Origin: Tranquillimonas rosea
GTDB taxonomy: Bacteria > Pseudomonadota > Alphaproteobacteria > Rhodobacterales > Rhodobacteraceae
Assembly (NCBI RefSeq): GCF_900111315.1
Contig: NZ_FOGU01000006.1
Coordinates: 186,001 to 250,000 of the forward strand
DNA length: 64,000 bases
Direction of reading: 5' to 3'
Each line of letters begins with the position of its first letter. Position 1 is the first letter of the stretch. The position numbers and the translations under genes are program-made. This document shows positions 14,889 through 23,160 of the stretch, one piece after another. The notes under the pieces were generated by a model. That model was not told the origin of the DNA, searched no databases, and was given only the letters and a program-made list of their open reading frames with translations.

Positions 14889-16415
14889 ATGGACGGCAGC
14901 ACCGATTTCACCCCCCACGGCAAGCACCTGATCGCCGGTGAGTGGATCGCCGGCGAGGCGACGTTCAACTCGCAGCCGGCCCATGGCGACGCGCATGCCT
15001 TTTCCGTGGGCACGCCCGATCTGGTCGACCGCGCCGTGAAGGCCGCCGAAGAGGCGTTCTGGACCTACGGCTATGCCTCGCGCGAGGAGCGGGCGAAGTT
15101 CCTCGACACGATCGCCGACGAGATCGAGGCGCGCGGCGAACAGATCACCGCCATCGGCACCTCAGAGACCGGGCTGCCCGAGGCGCGCCTGAACGGCGAG
15201 CGCGGCCGCACCACCGGCCAGCTGCGCATGTTCGCCAAGCATATCCGCGACGGCGCCTATCTCGACCGTCGCCACGATGAGGCGCTGCCCGACCGTGAGC
15301 CGGCCCCGCGCCCCGACCTGCGCACCATGCAGCGCCCGATCGGACCCGTGGCCGTGTTCGGCGCGTCGAACTTCCCGCTGGCCTTCTCGACCGCCGGCGG
15401 CGACACGGCGTCGGCCCTGGCCGCCGGCTGCCCCGTCGTGGTCAAGGGCCACGGTGCGCATCCGGGCACGGGCGAGATCGTGGCCGAGGCGATCCATGCC
15501 GCGATCCAGGCCTGCGGCATGCCCGCCGGCACGTTCAGCCTCGTCCAGGGCGGCAAGCGCGATGTCGGCCAGGCGCTGGTGCAGCATCCGCTGATCAAAG
15601 CCGTCGGCTTCACCGGGTCGCTCGGCGGTGGCCGCGCGCTCTATGACCTGTGCGCCCAGCGGGACGAGCCGATCCCGTTCTTTGGTGAACTCGGCAGCGT
15701 CAACCCGATGTTCCTGCTGCCCGAGGCGGTCAAGGCGCGTGGCGCCGAGATCGGCAAGGGCTGGGCCGGCTCGCTGACGATGGGCGCCGGGCAGTTCTGC
15801 ACCAATCCCGGCATCGCCGTGGTCGAGAAGGGCGCCGAGGGCGACGCGTTCGTCGCGGCTGCGAAGGATGCGCTTTCGGCCGGCGGTGAGCAGACCATGC
15901 TGACCGAGGGCATCGCGCAGGCGTACCGCGACGGCCGCCAGCGCTTCGAGGGCCGCAACGCGGTCAAGCCGGTGCTCTCGACAGAGAGCGACGGCCGCAC
16001 CGCGACGCCGAACCTCTACGAGACCGACGCCTCGGCCTATCTCCAGGACCACGCGCTCGGCGAAGAGGTGTTCGGGCCGCTGGGTCTCGTCGTCCGCGTC
16101 TCGGGCGCCGACGAGATGGCCGAGCTCGCGCAGGGCTTCGAGGGGCAGCTGACCGCGACTCTGCACATGGAAGACGGCGACACCGATGCCGCCAAGCGCC
16201 TGATGCCGATCATCGAGCGCAAGGCCGGCCGGCTTCTGGTCAACGGCTTCCCCACCGGCGTCGAGGTCTGCGACGCGATGGTGCACGGCGGGCCGTACCC
16301 GGCCTCGACCAACTTCGGTCACACATCTGTCGGCACCTTGGCGATCCGCCGTTTCCTGCGGCCGGTCTGCTACCAGAACATGCCCGAGGCGCTGCTGCCC
16401 TCGGACCTGACCTGA
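14889..16415 (+). CDS. NADP-dependent aldehyde dehydrogenase, 2-oxoglutarate semialdehyde dehydrogenase type
   Basis: This protein of about 508 residues belongs to the aldehyde dehydrogenase subfamily that oxidises 2,5-dioxovalerate (2-oxoglutarate semialdehyde) to 2-oxoglutarate. The catalytic cysteine is in AGQFCTNPG (about C304) and the general-base glutamate in FFGELGSVNP (about E266); GASNFPLAF is the nucleotide-fold entrance. I choose the ATG at 14889, 8 nt after AAGGA; the ATG at 14880 has no spacing. The gene opens a plus-strand run that continues with a 5-dehydro-4-deoxyglucarate dehydratase homologue, whose product would be exactly this semialdehyde. Confidence 0.9.
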   Translation: MDGSTDFTPHGKHLIAGEWIAGEATFNSQPAHGDAHAFSVGTPDLVDRAVKAAEEAFWTYGYASREERAKFLDTIADEIEARGEQITAIGTSETGLPEARLNGERGRTTGQLRMFAKHIRDGAYLDRRHDEALPDREPAPRPDLRTMQRPIGPVAVFGASNFPLAFSTAGGDTASALAAGCPVVVKGHGAHPGTGEIVAEAIHAAIQACGMPAGTFSLVQGGKRDVGQALVQHPLIKAVGFTGSLGGGRALYDLCAQRDEPIPFFGELGSVNPMFLLPEAVKARGAEIGKGWAGSLTMGAGQFCTNPGIAVVEKGAEGDAFVAAAKDALSAGGEQTMLTEGIAQAYRDGRQRFEGRNAVKPVLSTESDGRTATPNLYETDASAYLQDHALGEEVFGPLGLVVRVSGADEMAELAQGFEGQLTATLHMEDGDTDAAKRLMPIIERKAGRLLVNGFPTGVEVCDAMVHGGPYPASTNFGHTSVGTLAIRRFLRPVCYQNMPEALLPSDLT

Positions 16416-16420
16416 ACGAC

Positions 16421-16442
16421 GCGGCCGCCTTCGGGCGGCCGC
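16421..16442 (+). other. UUCG-capped intercistronic hairpin
   Basis: GCGGCCGCC and GGCGGCCGC form a perfect 9-bp stem with a C(TTCG)G tetraloop, between the aldehyde dehydrogenase stop and the dehydratase start. No T-tract follows, so a processing or stability element is more likely than a full terminator. Confidence 0.6.
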
Positions 16443-16467
16443 CCCACCTCTTACCGGAGACGATCCC

Positions 16468-17373
16468 ATGATTTCACCGAGCGACCTGCGCGAAACCATC
16501 CGCACCGGTCTTCTGTCCTTCCCGGTCACGCCGTTCGACGGCGAGGACCGGTTCGCTGCCGGCCCGTTCCGGGCCCACATGGAATGGCTTTCGAGCTATG
16601 ACGTGTCGGGCCTGATCGTCGCCGGCGGGACCGGCGAGATGTTTTCGCTCACGCCCGGTGAGATCGTCGATGTCGTTCGCACCGCCCGCGAGTCGGCCGG
16701 GGACGCGCCGGTCATCGCCGGTTGCGGCTACGGCACCCGGATGGCCTGCGATCTCGCCAAGGAGATCGAGGCCGCGGGTGGCGACGGCATCCTTCTGTTG
16801 CCGCACTACCTGATCGGTGCCCCCCAGGACGGCGTCGCCGACCGTATCCGCGCGGTCTGCAAATCGACCAACATGGGCGTCATCGTCTACAACCGCGGCC
16901 AGGCCCGCGTCACCGCCGAGACGCTGGAACAGCTGGCCGACGAATGTCCGAACCTGATCGGCTTCAAGGACGGCACCGGCGACATCGACACCGTTCGCCG
17001 CGTGACCGTGGCCCTGGGCGACCGCCTGTCGTATATTGGCGGGATGCCGACGCACGAGTTGTTCGCGCAGGCCTATCGCGGCGCGGGCATGCCGACCTAT
17101 TCCTCGGCGGTGTTCAACTTCGTACCAAAGACGGCGCTCGCCTTCCACAAGGCCTTCACCGACGGCGACGACGCCACCTGCGAGAAGCTGCTGCGGGACT
17201 TCTACTATCCCTTCGCGAAGATCCGTGACCGCAAGAGCGGCTATGCCGTGTCGGCGATCAAGGCGGGCGTCGCGCTGCGCGGCTTCGACACCGGCGCGGT
17301 GCGCGCGCCCCTGACGGACCTGACGCCCGACGAGATGGACATGATGCGCGAGCTGATCAAAGGATACGAGTGA
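16468..17373 (+). CDS. 5-dehydro-4-deoxyglucarate dehydratase-type protein
   Basis: This DHDPS-superfamily enzyme of 301 residues resembles the decarboxylating dehydratase that turns 5-dehydro-4-deoxy-D-glucarate into 2-oxoglutarate semialdehyde, CO2 and water. The active site is canonical: GGTGE loop (residues 53-57), Y141 in VIVYNRG and Schiff-base K167 in LIGFKDGTGDID. SYIGGMPTHELFA and the C-terminal RDRKSGYAVSAIKAG are also typical. It follows the semialdehyde dehydrogenase by 52 nt and overlaps the next gene by 1 nt. No glucarate or galactarate dehydratase gene is in this window, so the upstream substrate is unknown. Confidence 0.9.
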   Translation: MISPSDLRETIRTGLLSFPVTPFDGEDRFAAGPFRAHMEWLSSYDVSGLIVAGGTGEMFSLTPGEIVDVVRTARESAGDAPVIAGCGYGTRMACDLAKEIEAAGGDGILLLPHYLIGAPQDGVADRIRAVCKSTNMGVIVYNRGQARVTAETLEQLADECPNLIGFKDGTGDIDTVRRVTVALGDRLSYIGGMPTHELFAQAYRGAGMPTYSSAVFNFVPKTALAFHKAFTDGDDATCEKLLRDFYYPFAKIRDRKSGYAVSAIKAGVALRGFDTGAVRAPLTDLTPDEMDMMRELIKGYE

Positions 17374-18326
17374 TGGCGATCGGTCCGGTCGCGGTCCTCG
17401 AACCCTCCACCGAAGAAATGCGCGCGCGGACTCGCGAGATCTGCGAGGGCTTCGATCTGCGCTTCCCGGCCTCGGGGGCGCCCGAGGATTTCACCGAGGT
17501 CGTGCGTGACGCCGAATACGTCGTCACGCGCGGCCTGCGCTTTCCGCCCGAGGTGCTTGACCGGGCCGAGAAGCTCAGGCTGATCCACCAGTGGGGCACC
17601 GGGGTGGACGGCATCCCTCTGGACAAGGCGCGGGAGCGGGGCATCACCGTCGCCCGCAGCCCCGGCGTCAACGCGCCCTCGGTGGCCGAGGCGACCGTGA
17701 TGCTGATGCTCGCGGCGCTGCGCCACCTGCCGCAGGTGCACAACGCCCTGCGCGATGGCCAGTGGGAGATGCCGGACCTGTGGAAGCAGTCGCGCGACCT
17801 GGGCGCCTGCACCGTCGGTCTCGTCGGGATGGGTGCGATCGGAACCGAGGTCGCGCACCGGCTGGCCGCGTTCGGCTGCGACGTCATCTATACCCGGACC
17901 TCCGGGCCGCTGCCCGGCTCGGACCCGCGCCACAAGGAGCTCGACGCCGTGCTCGCGCGCGCGGACGTGCTGAGCCTGCACCTGCCGCTGACCGACCGGA
18001 CCCGCGCCATGATCGACGCCTCCGCCATCGCGCGGATGAAGGACGGCGCGGTCCTGGTGAACACTTCGCGCGGGGGGCTGATCGACGAATCCGCCTTGCT
18101 CGACGCGCTCGACACCGGCCGGATCTCGGCCGCCGCGCTCGACGTGTTCGCGGAAGAGCCGGTTGACCCCGACAACCCGCTTTTGCGGCATCCATCCACG
18201 TTGACGCTGCCACACGTCGCGGCGCGCACGTTGGACAATTTCGACCGCATGGTGTCTCACTGGGCCGGAAATATCCGCGCCTTCGACGCCGGGCAGGGGA
18301 TCGACACGTCGTGCCTGGTCGAGTGA
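17373..18326 (+). CDS. D-2-hydroxyacid dehydrogenase (NAD-dependent, phosphoglycerate dehydrogenase fold)
   Basis: The 317-residue protein has the dinucleotide fold GLVGMGAIGTEV (residues 149-160) and the full catalytic set of the D-isomer family: R233 in NTSRGGLID, E262 in VFAEEPVD and H281 in LPHVAART. It reduces a 2-keto acid or oxidises a D-2-hydroxy acid. The substrate cannot be read from sequence, but the place in the island suggests a hydroxy acid arising in, or feeding, the pathway. The ATG overlaps the previous stop (TGATG), so it is translationally coupled. Confidence 0.9.
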   Translation: MAIGPVAVLEPSTEEMRARTREICEGFDLRFPASGAPEDFTEVVRDAEYVVTRGLRFPPEVLDRAEKLRLIHQWGTGVDGIPLDKARERGITVARSPGVNAPSVAEATVMLMLAALRHLPQVHNALRDGQWEMPDLWKQSRDLGACTVGLVGMGAIGTEVAHRLAAFGCDVIYTRTSGPLPGSDPRHKELDAVLARADVLSLHLPLTDRTRAMIDASAIARMKDGAVLVNTSRGGLIDESALLDALDTGRISAAALDVFAEEPVDPDNPLLRHPSTLTLPHVAARTLDNFDRMVSHWAGNIRAFDAGQGIDTSCLVE

Positions 18327-18357
18327 CCGGCGCGGCTTCACGACAAGGAGAGAGGCC

Positions 18358-20040
18358 ATGACCGGACCGGAGACGACGCGCCGCACCGGGGGGCAGGTCC
18401 TTGTGGACCAGCTGTTGCTGCACGGGGCCGACTGCGCCTATTGCGTGCCGGGCGAAAGCTATCTCGAGGTGCTGGACGCGCTGCACGACGCTGGCGACCG
18501 CTTCACCCTCTACAACGCCCGGCACGAGGCCGGCGCTGCCGACATGGCCGAGGCCTATGGCAAGCTGACCGGGCGGCCCGGCATCTGCATGGTCACCCGT
18601 GGCCCCGGTGCCTGTCAGGCGGCGGTGGGCGTTCACATCGCCTACCAGGATTCGACGCCGATGATCCTGCTCGTGGGACAGGTCGGCCGCGACACGATCG
18701 ACCGCGAGAGCTTTCAGGAAATCGATTACCGTGCGATGTTCGGCGGCGTGGCCAAGTGGGCGACGCAGATCGATGATGCGGCGCGGGTGCCGGAATACAT
18801 GGCGCGCGCCTTCCGCGTGGCCACGTCGGGCCGTCCGGGCCCGGTGGTGATCGCGCTGCCGGAGGACATGCTGACCGACAGTGTCGAGGTCCCGGACGCC
18901 AAGCCCTATCGCGCCTCGGTGCCCGAGGTCTCGGCCGCGCAGGTCGCCGCCGTGACGGACGAGATTGCGCGGGCGGAGAGGCCGCTTCTCCTGGTCGGCG
19001 GGTCGGGCTGGACCGACGCCGCCTGCGCCGCGCTGCGGGACTTTGCCGAGCGCAACGATCTTCCGGTGGCCACCTCGTTCCGCCGGCAGGACGTCATCGA
19101 CAACCGCTCGGACGCCTATGTGGGCGACTTCGGCACCGGCGTGTCGCCCTCCCTGGTCAAACGTCTGGCCGAGGCCGACCTGCTGGTGGTCATCGGCGCG
19201 CGCCTGGGCGAGATCACGACCAAGACCTACACCACCCTCAGCGTGCCCACGCCGGCGCAACGGCTGGTGCATGTCCATGTCGATGCCGACGAGATCGGCC
19301 GCGTCTACAGCCCCGATATCGGCCTCGCCGCGGGCACCGCGCCGTTCGCCGAGGCGTTGGCCGGGCGCGACCTGAACCGTACGGGCGATGCGGATTGGGC
19401 CGGCACCCTGCGGCGCGAATACCTCGAAGACAGCGAACCGCCGCCGCACGACTTCCCGCTGGACATGGGGCAGGCGATGGTCGAGATGCGCGACCTGCTG
19501 CCCGAGGACACCGTGATCACGCTCGACGCCGGCAACCATACCGGCTGGGCGCAGCGGTTTCTGCGCCATGGCCGGCCGGGCCGGCAGGTCGGCTCCACCT
19601 GCGGCTCGATGGGCTATGCGGTTCCCTCGGCGGTCGCTGCGTCGCTCCAGAATCCCGACCGGCAGGCGATCGCGTTCGTCGGTGACGGCGGCTTCATGAT
19701 GAGCGGGAACGAGATCGCCACTGCGGTGCAGCACGGCGGGCGCCCCATCGTCCTGCTGTTCAACAACGGCACCTACGGCACGATCCGCATGCACCAGGAG
19801 CGCGAGCATCCGGGCCGCGTCTCGGGGACGGACCTGACGAACCCCGACTTCGGCAAGATGGCCGAGGGGCTCGGCGCGGCCTTTGCCCGCGTGACCCAAA
19901 CCGACCAGTTCCGCCCCGCGCTCGAACGGGCGTTCGCGGAACGGCGGCCGACGGTGATCGAACTGGTGACCGATCCGGATCTGATCTCGACCCGTACCAC
20001 GGTGACGAAATTGCGCGCCGCACGGCGCCAGGGCAGCTGA
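18358..20040 (+). CDS. Thiamine diphosphate-dependent enzyme, acetolactate synthase-like
   Basis: The 560 residues have the three-domain ThDP plan: N-terminal PYR domain with the catalytic glutamate E57 in NARHEAGAADMAEAYG, a central domain with LLLVGGSGW, and a C-terminal PP domain with GDGGFMMSGNEIATA and LLFNNGTYGTIRMHQE. It resembles catabolic ilvB-like proteins rather than housekeeping acetolactate synthase; no small subunit gene is adjacent. Possible reactions are decarboxylation or carboligation of a 2-keto acid. It follows the dehydrogenase by 31 nt behind AAGGAGAGAGG. Confidence 0.88.
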   Translation: MTGPETTRRTGGQVLVDQLLLHGADCAYCVPGESYLEVLDALHDAGDRFTLYNARHEAGAADMAEAYGKLTGRPGICMVTRGPGACQAAVGVHIAYQDSTPMILLVGQVGRDTIDRESFQEIDYRAMFGGVAKWATQIDDAARVPEYMARAFRVATSGRPGPVVIALPEDMLTDSVEVPDAKPYRASVPEVSAAQVAAVTDEIARAERPLLLVGGSGWTDAACAALRDFAERNDLPVATSFRRQDVIDNRSDAYVGDFGTGVSPSLVKRLAEADLLVVIGARLGEITTKTYTTLSVPTPAQRLVHVHVDADEIGRVYSPDIGLAAGTAPFAEALAGRDLNRTGDADWAGTLRREYLEDSEPPPHDFPLDMGQAMVEMRDLLPEDTVITLDAGNHTGWAQRFLRHGRPGRQVGSTCGSMGYAVPSAVAASLQNPDRQAIAFVGDGGFMMSGNEIATAVQHGGRPIVLLFNNGTYGTIRMHQEREHPGRVSGTDLTNPDFGKMAEGLGAAFARVTQTDQFRPALERAFAERRPTVIELVTDPDLISTRTTVTKLRAARRQGS

Positions 20041-20051
20041 GGAGGCCGAGG

Positions 20052-21044
20052 ATGGACAGCCGCAAACTGGGGGCGAACGGCCCCGACGTCTCGGCCATCG
20101 GCCTGGGCGCGATGAACATCTGCGGCTTCTACGGCCCCTCGAGCGAGGACGAGGCCCGAGCGCTGTTCCGCCGCGCGGCCGAGCTGGGCGTGACGCATCT
20201 TGATACCTCGAACGTCTACGGCAACGGTTTTTCCGAAGAGGTGATCGGACGCTACCTCGCCGCGGGCGAGCCCGGTTTCACCTTGGCGACCAAGGCCGGC
20301 ATCCGCCGCGATCCCGACAGCGGGGCACGGTTCTACGACAACAGCCCCGCGCATCTGCGCGAGGCGTTGGAAACAAGCCTCGAGCGGCTGGGCGTCGACC
20401 GGGTCGAGCTGTTCTACATCCACCGGCGCGAGGCGGACCGCCCCATCGAGGAGGTCGCCGAGACACTGGCGGACTTCCGCAAGGAGGGGCTGATCGGCGG
20501 TTTCGGCTTCTCCGAGATCGCCCCTGCCTCGCTGCGGCGCGCGGCGGCGGTGCACCCCGTGGCGGCGGTGCAGTCGGAATACTCGCTGTCCACGCGGGCG
20601 CCCGAGCTGGGGCTGGTCCAGGCCTGCGAAGAGCTGGGCACCGCGCTCGTGGCCTTTTCACCGGTGGGGCGGGGGCTGCTGACGGACGTGCCGCCGACGC
20701 CGGAAATCGTCGAGGACTCGGTCTTTCTCAAGGTGAATCCGCGCTTCCTGCCGCCGAACCTGGCCGCGAATGTGGCGATCACCGACGGGTTCCGGGCGCT
20801 TGCGGCAGAGATGGGATGCCCGGCGGCATCGCTTGCCATCGCCTGGCTTCTGGCGCGGAGCCCCGCCGTGATTCCGATCCCCGGCACCCGGGGCGTGGTG
20901 CACCTGGAAGAGCTGGTGCGCGGGGCCGGGATGCGGCTGAGCGCCGAGGACATGGCGCGGATCGAGGCGGTGCTGCCGGTGGGCTGGGCCCACGGCGACC
21001 GCTATTCGGACGCCCAGTGGCATGGGCCGGAACGCTTCTGCTGA
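20052..21044 (+). CDS. Aldo/keto reductase
   Basis: This 330-residue AKR TIM barrel has the catalytic tetrad D51, Y56 (HLDTSNVYGNG), K81 (LATKAG) and H124 (LFYIHRRE). The NADPH-binding C-terminal loop reads IPIPGTRGVVHLEE. It probably reduces an aldehyde or ketone intermediate of the island. It follows the ThDP gene by 11 nt with GGAGG before the ATG, so it is the last gene of the run. No clear T-tailed terminator follows; the next element is tRNA-Tyr on the other strand. Confidence 0.9.
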   Translation: MDSRKLGANGPDVSAIGLGAMNICGFYGPSSEDEARALFRRAAELGVTHLDTSNVYGNGFSEEVIGRYLAAGEPGFTLATKAGIRRDPDSGARFYDNSPAHLREALETSLERLGVDRVELFYIHRREADRPIEEVAETLADFRKEGLIGGFGFSEIAPASLRRAAAVHPVAAVQSEYSLSTRAPELGLVQACEELGTALVAFSPVGRGLLTDVPPTPEIVEDSVFLKVNPRFLPPNLAANVAITDGFRALAAEMGCPAASLAIAWLLARSPAVIPIPGTRGVVHLEELVRGAGMRLSAEDMARIEAVLPVGWAHGDRYSDAQWHGPERFC

Positions 21045-21177
21045 CCCGGAGACCGGGGCCGCAAGGGGCCTGTCACACCGCATGCACCAAGCGTGCACGC
21101 GGCGTATGACATCCGTACATACACTTGCCGCACGATAGCGCCGGCCGTGAAGGCATGGTGTCGATCGGGTGGGGGGA

Positions 21178-21261
21178 TGGTGGGCGACCCTGGAATCGAA
21201 CCAGGCGTGGGTCTCCCCGGCGGATTTACAGTCCGCTGCCGCACCTTGCAGCGCGTCGCCC
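21178..21261 (-). tRNA. tRNA-Tyr (GTA)
   Basis: The 84-nt gene includes an encoded CCA (21178-21180). Acceptor stem GGGCGAC/GTCGCCC pairs fully, the anticodon GTA is at 21227-21229 in the loop CTGTAAA, a long class II variable arm is present as expected for bacterial tRNA-Tyr, and the T arm reads CCTGGTTCGATTCCAGG. It is divergent from rlmB. Confidence 0.95.
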
Positions 21262-21294
21262 ATCGCCGTGGCCCTCGGGCCGCAGCGTGGGGGG

Positions 21295-21323
21295 GACATA
21301 CGTTTCGGACCGCGGGGCGTCAA
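21295..21323 (-). promoter_or_regulatory. tRNA-Tyr promoter
   Basis: On the minus strand: TTGACG (21318-21323), 17-bp spacer, TATGTC (21295-21300). The start would lie about 27 nt before the mature tRNA. Confidence 0.6.
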
Positions 21324-21396
21324 CCGCAAAATCCCTTGCGCCGGCGATCCCGCGCGCCCATCAACGGCCCCGGATCCGAACCCGGGGGAGAGACGC

Positions 21397-22194
21397 GTGA
21401 AGAAGCCGAAATGGGTCGTCGAGAAGGAACGCGCGAAGCGCAGCGCGGCGCAGCAGACCGTCTGGCTGTTCGGCCTGCACGCGGTGCGCGACGCGCTGAC
21501 GAATCCCGCGCGTGAGAAGCTGCGGCTGATCCTCACCCGCAATGCCGCCGACCGGCTGGGCGACGCGGTCGAGGCGGGCGGGGTGGAGCCCGAGATCGCC
21601 GATCCGCGCAAGTTTCCCGCGCCGCTCGACCCGGCCTCGGTGCACCAGGGCGCGGCGCTGGAGGTGCGGCCGCTGGACTGGGGCGATCTCGACTCGCGCT
21701 GCGCCGCGGAAGAGGGTTCGGCCCGGCGGGCGGTCGTGGTCCTGCTGGATCATGTGACCGACCCGCACAACGTCGGCGCCATCCTGCGCTCGGCCGAGGT
21801 ATTCGGCGCCCGCGCCGTGATCGGGACGCTGCGCCATTCCGCGCCCGAGACCGGGGCCCTCGCCAAGAGCGCCTCGGGTGCGCTGGAGCGGCAGCCCTAC
21901 CTGCGGGTCGTGAACCTGGCGCAGGCGATGACCCGGCTGGCGGACATGGGCTATGTGTTGCTGGGGCTCGACGGAGAGGCCGAGCGCGACCTCGAGGACG
22001 CGCTGACTGACGCGGGTACGGACCGGCCGGTGGCGCTGGTGCTGGGCGCCGAGGGACCGGGACTGCGCGCCAAGACCCGCACCACCTGCCACGGCCTCGT
22101 GCGGTTGCCCGCGGCGGGGGCGTTCGGATCGCTCAATGTTTCAAACGCGGCGGCCGTCGCGCTCTATGCCGCGCGGTCGCGCGGGGCAGGCTAG
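21397..22194 (+). CDS. rlmB: 23S rRNA (guanosine-2'-O-)-methyltransferase, TrmH/SpoU family
   Basis: This 265-residue SPOUT methyltransferase, probably RlmB, methylates the 2'-O of G2251 in 23S rRNA. The short N-terminal substrate-binding domain includes VWLFGLHAVRDALTNP. The SPOUT knot motifs are DHVTDPHNVGAILRSAEVFG, ALVLGAEGPGL and LPAAGAFGSLNVSNAAAVALY. The start is a GTG at 21397, eight bases after GGGGGAGA. The open frame runs further upstream, but that part overlaps the tRNA. The protein has a lysine/arginine-rich beginning. Confidence 0.92.
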   Translation: MKKPKWVVEKERAKRSAAQQTVWLFGLHAVRDALTNPAREKLRLILTRNAADRLGDAVEAGGVEPEIADPRKFPAPLDPASVHQGAALEVRPLDWGDLDSRCAAEEGSARRAVVVLLDHVTDPHNVGAILRSAEVFGARAVIGTLRHSAPETGALAKSASGALERQPYLRVVNLAQAMTRLADMGYVLLGLDGEAERDLEDALTDAGTDRPVALVLGAEGPGLRAKTRTTCHGLVRLPAAGAFGSLNVSNAAAVALYAARSRGAG

Positions 22195-22387
22195 GCCGCG
22201 CGCCACAGGGGCTGGTGTGCGGCGCGCCGACCGGCACGAGATGCGCGGTACGAGCCGTGCTTGGTCGCGACGGGCGCGGTCGGTGGCGGGTCAACGGCGC
22301 TCACGAGTGCGAGACGGGGATGGCGGGATGGCCCAAGGCAGGCCATTCTCTCGGAACAATCCCGTCCGAGAGCCCCGGAGCCACACG

Positions 22388-22834
22388 ATGCCCGACCGCC
22401 GCGCCGTCCTTTTCGCCCTTGCCGCCGCGCCGGCCCTCGCCGCGGGCGCGGCGCGCGCCGCATCGCGGGTGCATGCCGTCTCGGGGATCGCCATCGGCGG
22501 CGTCGACCCCGTGGGCTATTTCCGCGAGGGCCGCGTCGTGCAGGGGGCGCCCGAGATCGCGGTGATGTGGCGCGACGCGATCTGGCACTTCGCCAGCGCC
22601 GAGACGCGGATGGCCTTCGAGAACGATCCCAGGCGCTTCGCGCCGGCCTATGGCGGCTATTGCGCCTATGCGGTGAGCGAGAACTACCTCGCCCCGATCG
22701 ACCCCTCGGCCTGGACTCTCCACGAGGGGCGGCTGTATCTCAATGCCGGGCGGCGGGCGCAGCGGCTGTTCCGCGCGGATCTGCCGGGTCGCATCGCGGC
22801 GGCGGAGCGCAACTGGCCCGGCGTGCTGCGCTGA
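22388..22834 (+). CDS. Exported YHS-domain protein
   Basis: The 148-residue protein begins with a signal sequence MPDRRAVLFALAAAPALAAG, with an arginine pair that may be twin-arginine-like although the motif is incomplete, followed by a YHS-type domain. The characteristic parts are GGVDPVGYF near the mature N-terminus and PAYGGYCAYAVSENYL, where the cysteine and aromatic residues suggest metal or heme-related binding. Related proteins are common in Rhodobacterales without assigned function. The start is the ATG at 22388. It stands alone downstream of rlmB. Confidence 0.75.
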   Translation: MPDRRAVLFALAAAPALAAGAARAASRVHAVSGIAIGGVDPVGYFREGRVVQGAPEIAVMWRDAIWHFASAETRMAFENDPRRFAPAYGGYCAYAVSENYLAPIDPSAWTLHEGRLYLNAGRRAQRLFRADLPGRIAAAERNWPGVLR

Positions 22835-22953
22835 CGGGCCGTTCACGTCTGTATTACATGGTCTGGCACGGCCGCGGCGCGGTCTTATGTGATGTGTATG
22901 GCACGAGGAGCGGAACCCTCGTCGCCAACTTCACTGTCCCTCGTTCCGACACT

Positions 22954-22984
22954 GCGCCCGGAGGTTTCTTCGGGCGCTTTTTTG
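22954..22984 (+). terminator. Intrinsic terminator downstream of the YHS gene
   Basis: GCGCCCG and CGGGCGC pair around a 10-nt loop and are followed by seven Ts. It lies 120 nt after the YHS stop, so it may end that mRNA or a separate small RNA. Confidence 0.85.
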
Positions 22985-23110
22985 TCTGCATCGGGTGATC
23001 CTGCGGAGGCGCCTGCGGCGCCGCGCCATCATCGGGCCCGCGCTGCCGCGCGGGCGGGCCGATGGCGGGCTGCGGGGACGACCGGCGGGCGGCCGTGCCT
23101 GTGGCGGGCC

Positions 23111-23148
23111 GGGGCCTCCGGCGGGGATATTTCCGGACAGAAGAAGGG
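23111..23148. repeat. Short GGCCTCCGG...GATATTT...AGAAGAAG intergenic motif
   Basis: The stretch at 23111-23148 contains GGGGCCTCCGGCGGGGATAT followed by TTCCGGACAGAAGAAGG. From memory, similar short elements recur between genes in Rhodobacterales genomes. Only this one copy is in the window, so repetition cannot be shown here. Confidence 0.3.
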
Positions 23149-23160
23149 GCGCGTCGCCGC

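Larger units (their letters stand above)
22835..23160. other. Gene-free stretch with three structured elements
   Basis: No convincing gene lies here. It holds a stem-loop at 22903-22922 (ACGAGG/CCTCGT), an intrinsic terminator at 22954-22984, a long GC hairpin at 23030-23064 (CATCGG plus GCCCGCGC paired with its complement, loop TGCC, three bulged Gs) and a short motif at 23111-23148. The first two together would make a small RNA of roughly 80-130 nt; I saw no convincing promoter for it. Confidence 0.5.

Noticed and set aside
21169-21396. N-terminal extension of RlmB
   Set aside because: It overlaps the tRNA gene on the other strand; the GTG at 21397 has a good SD.
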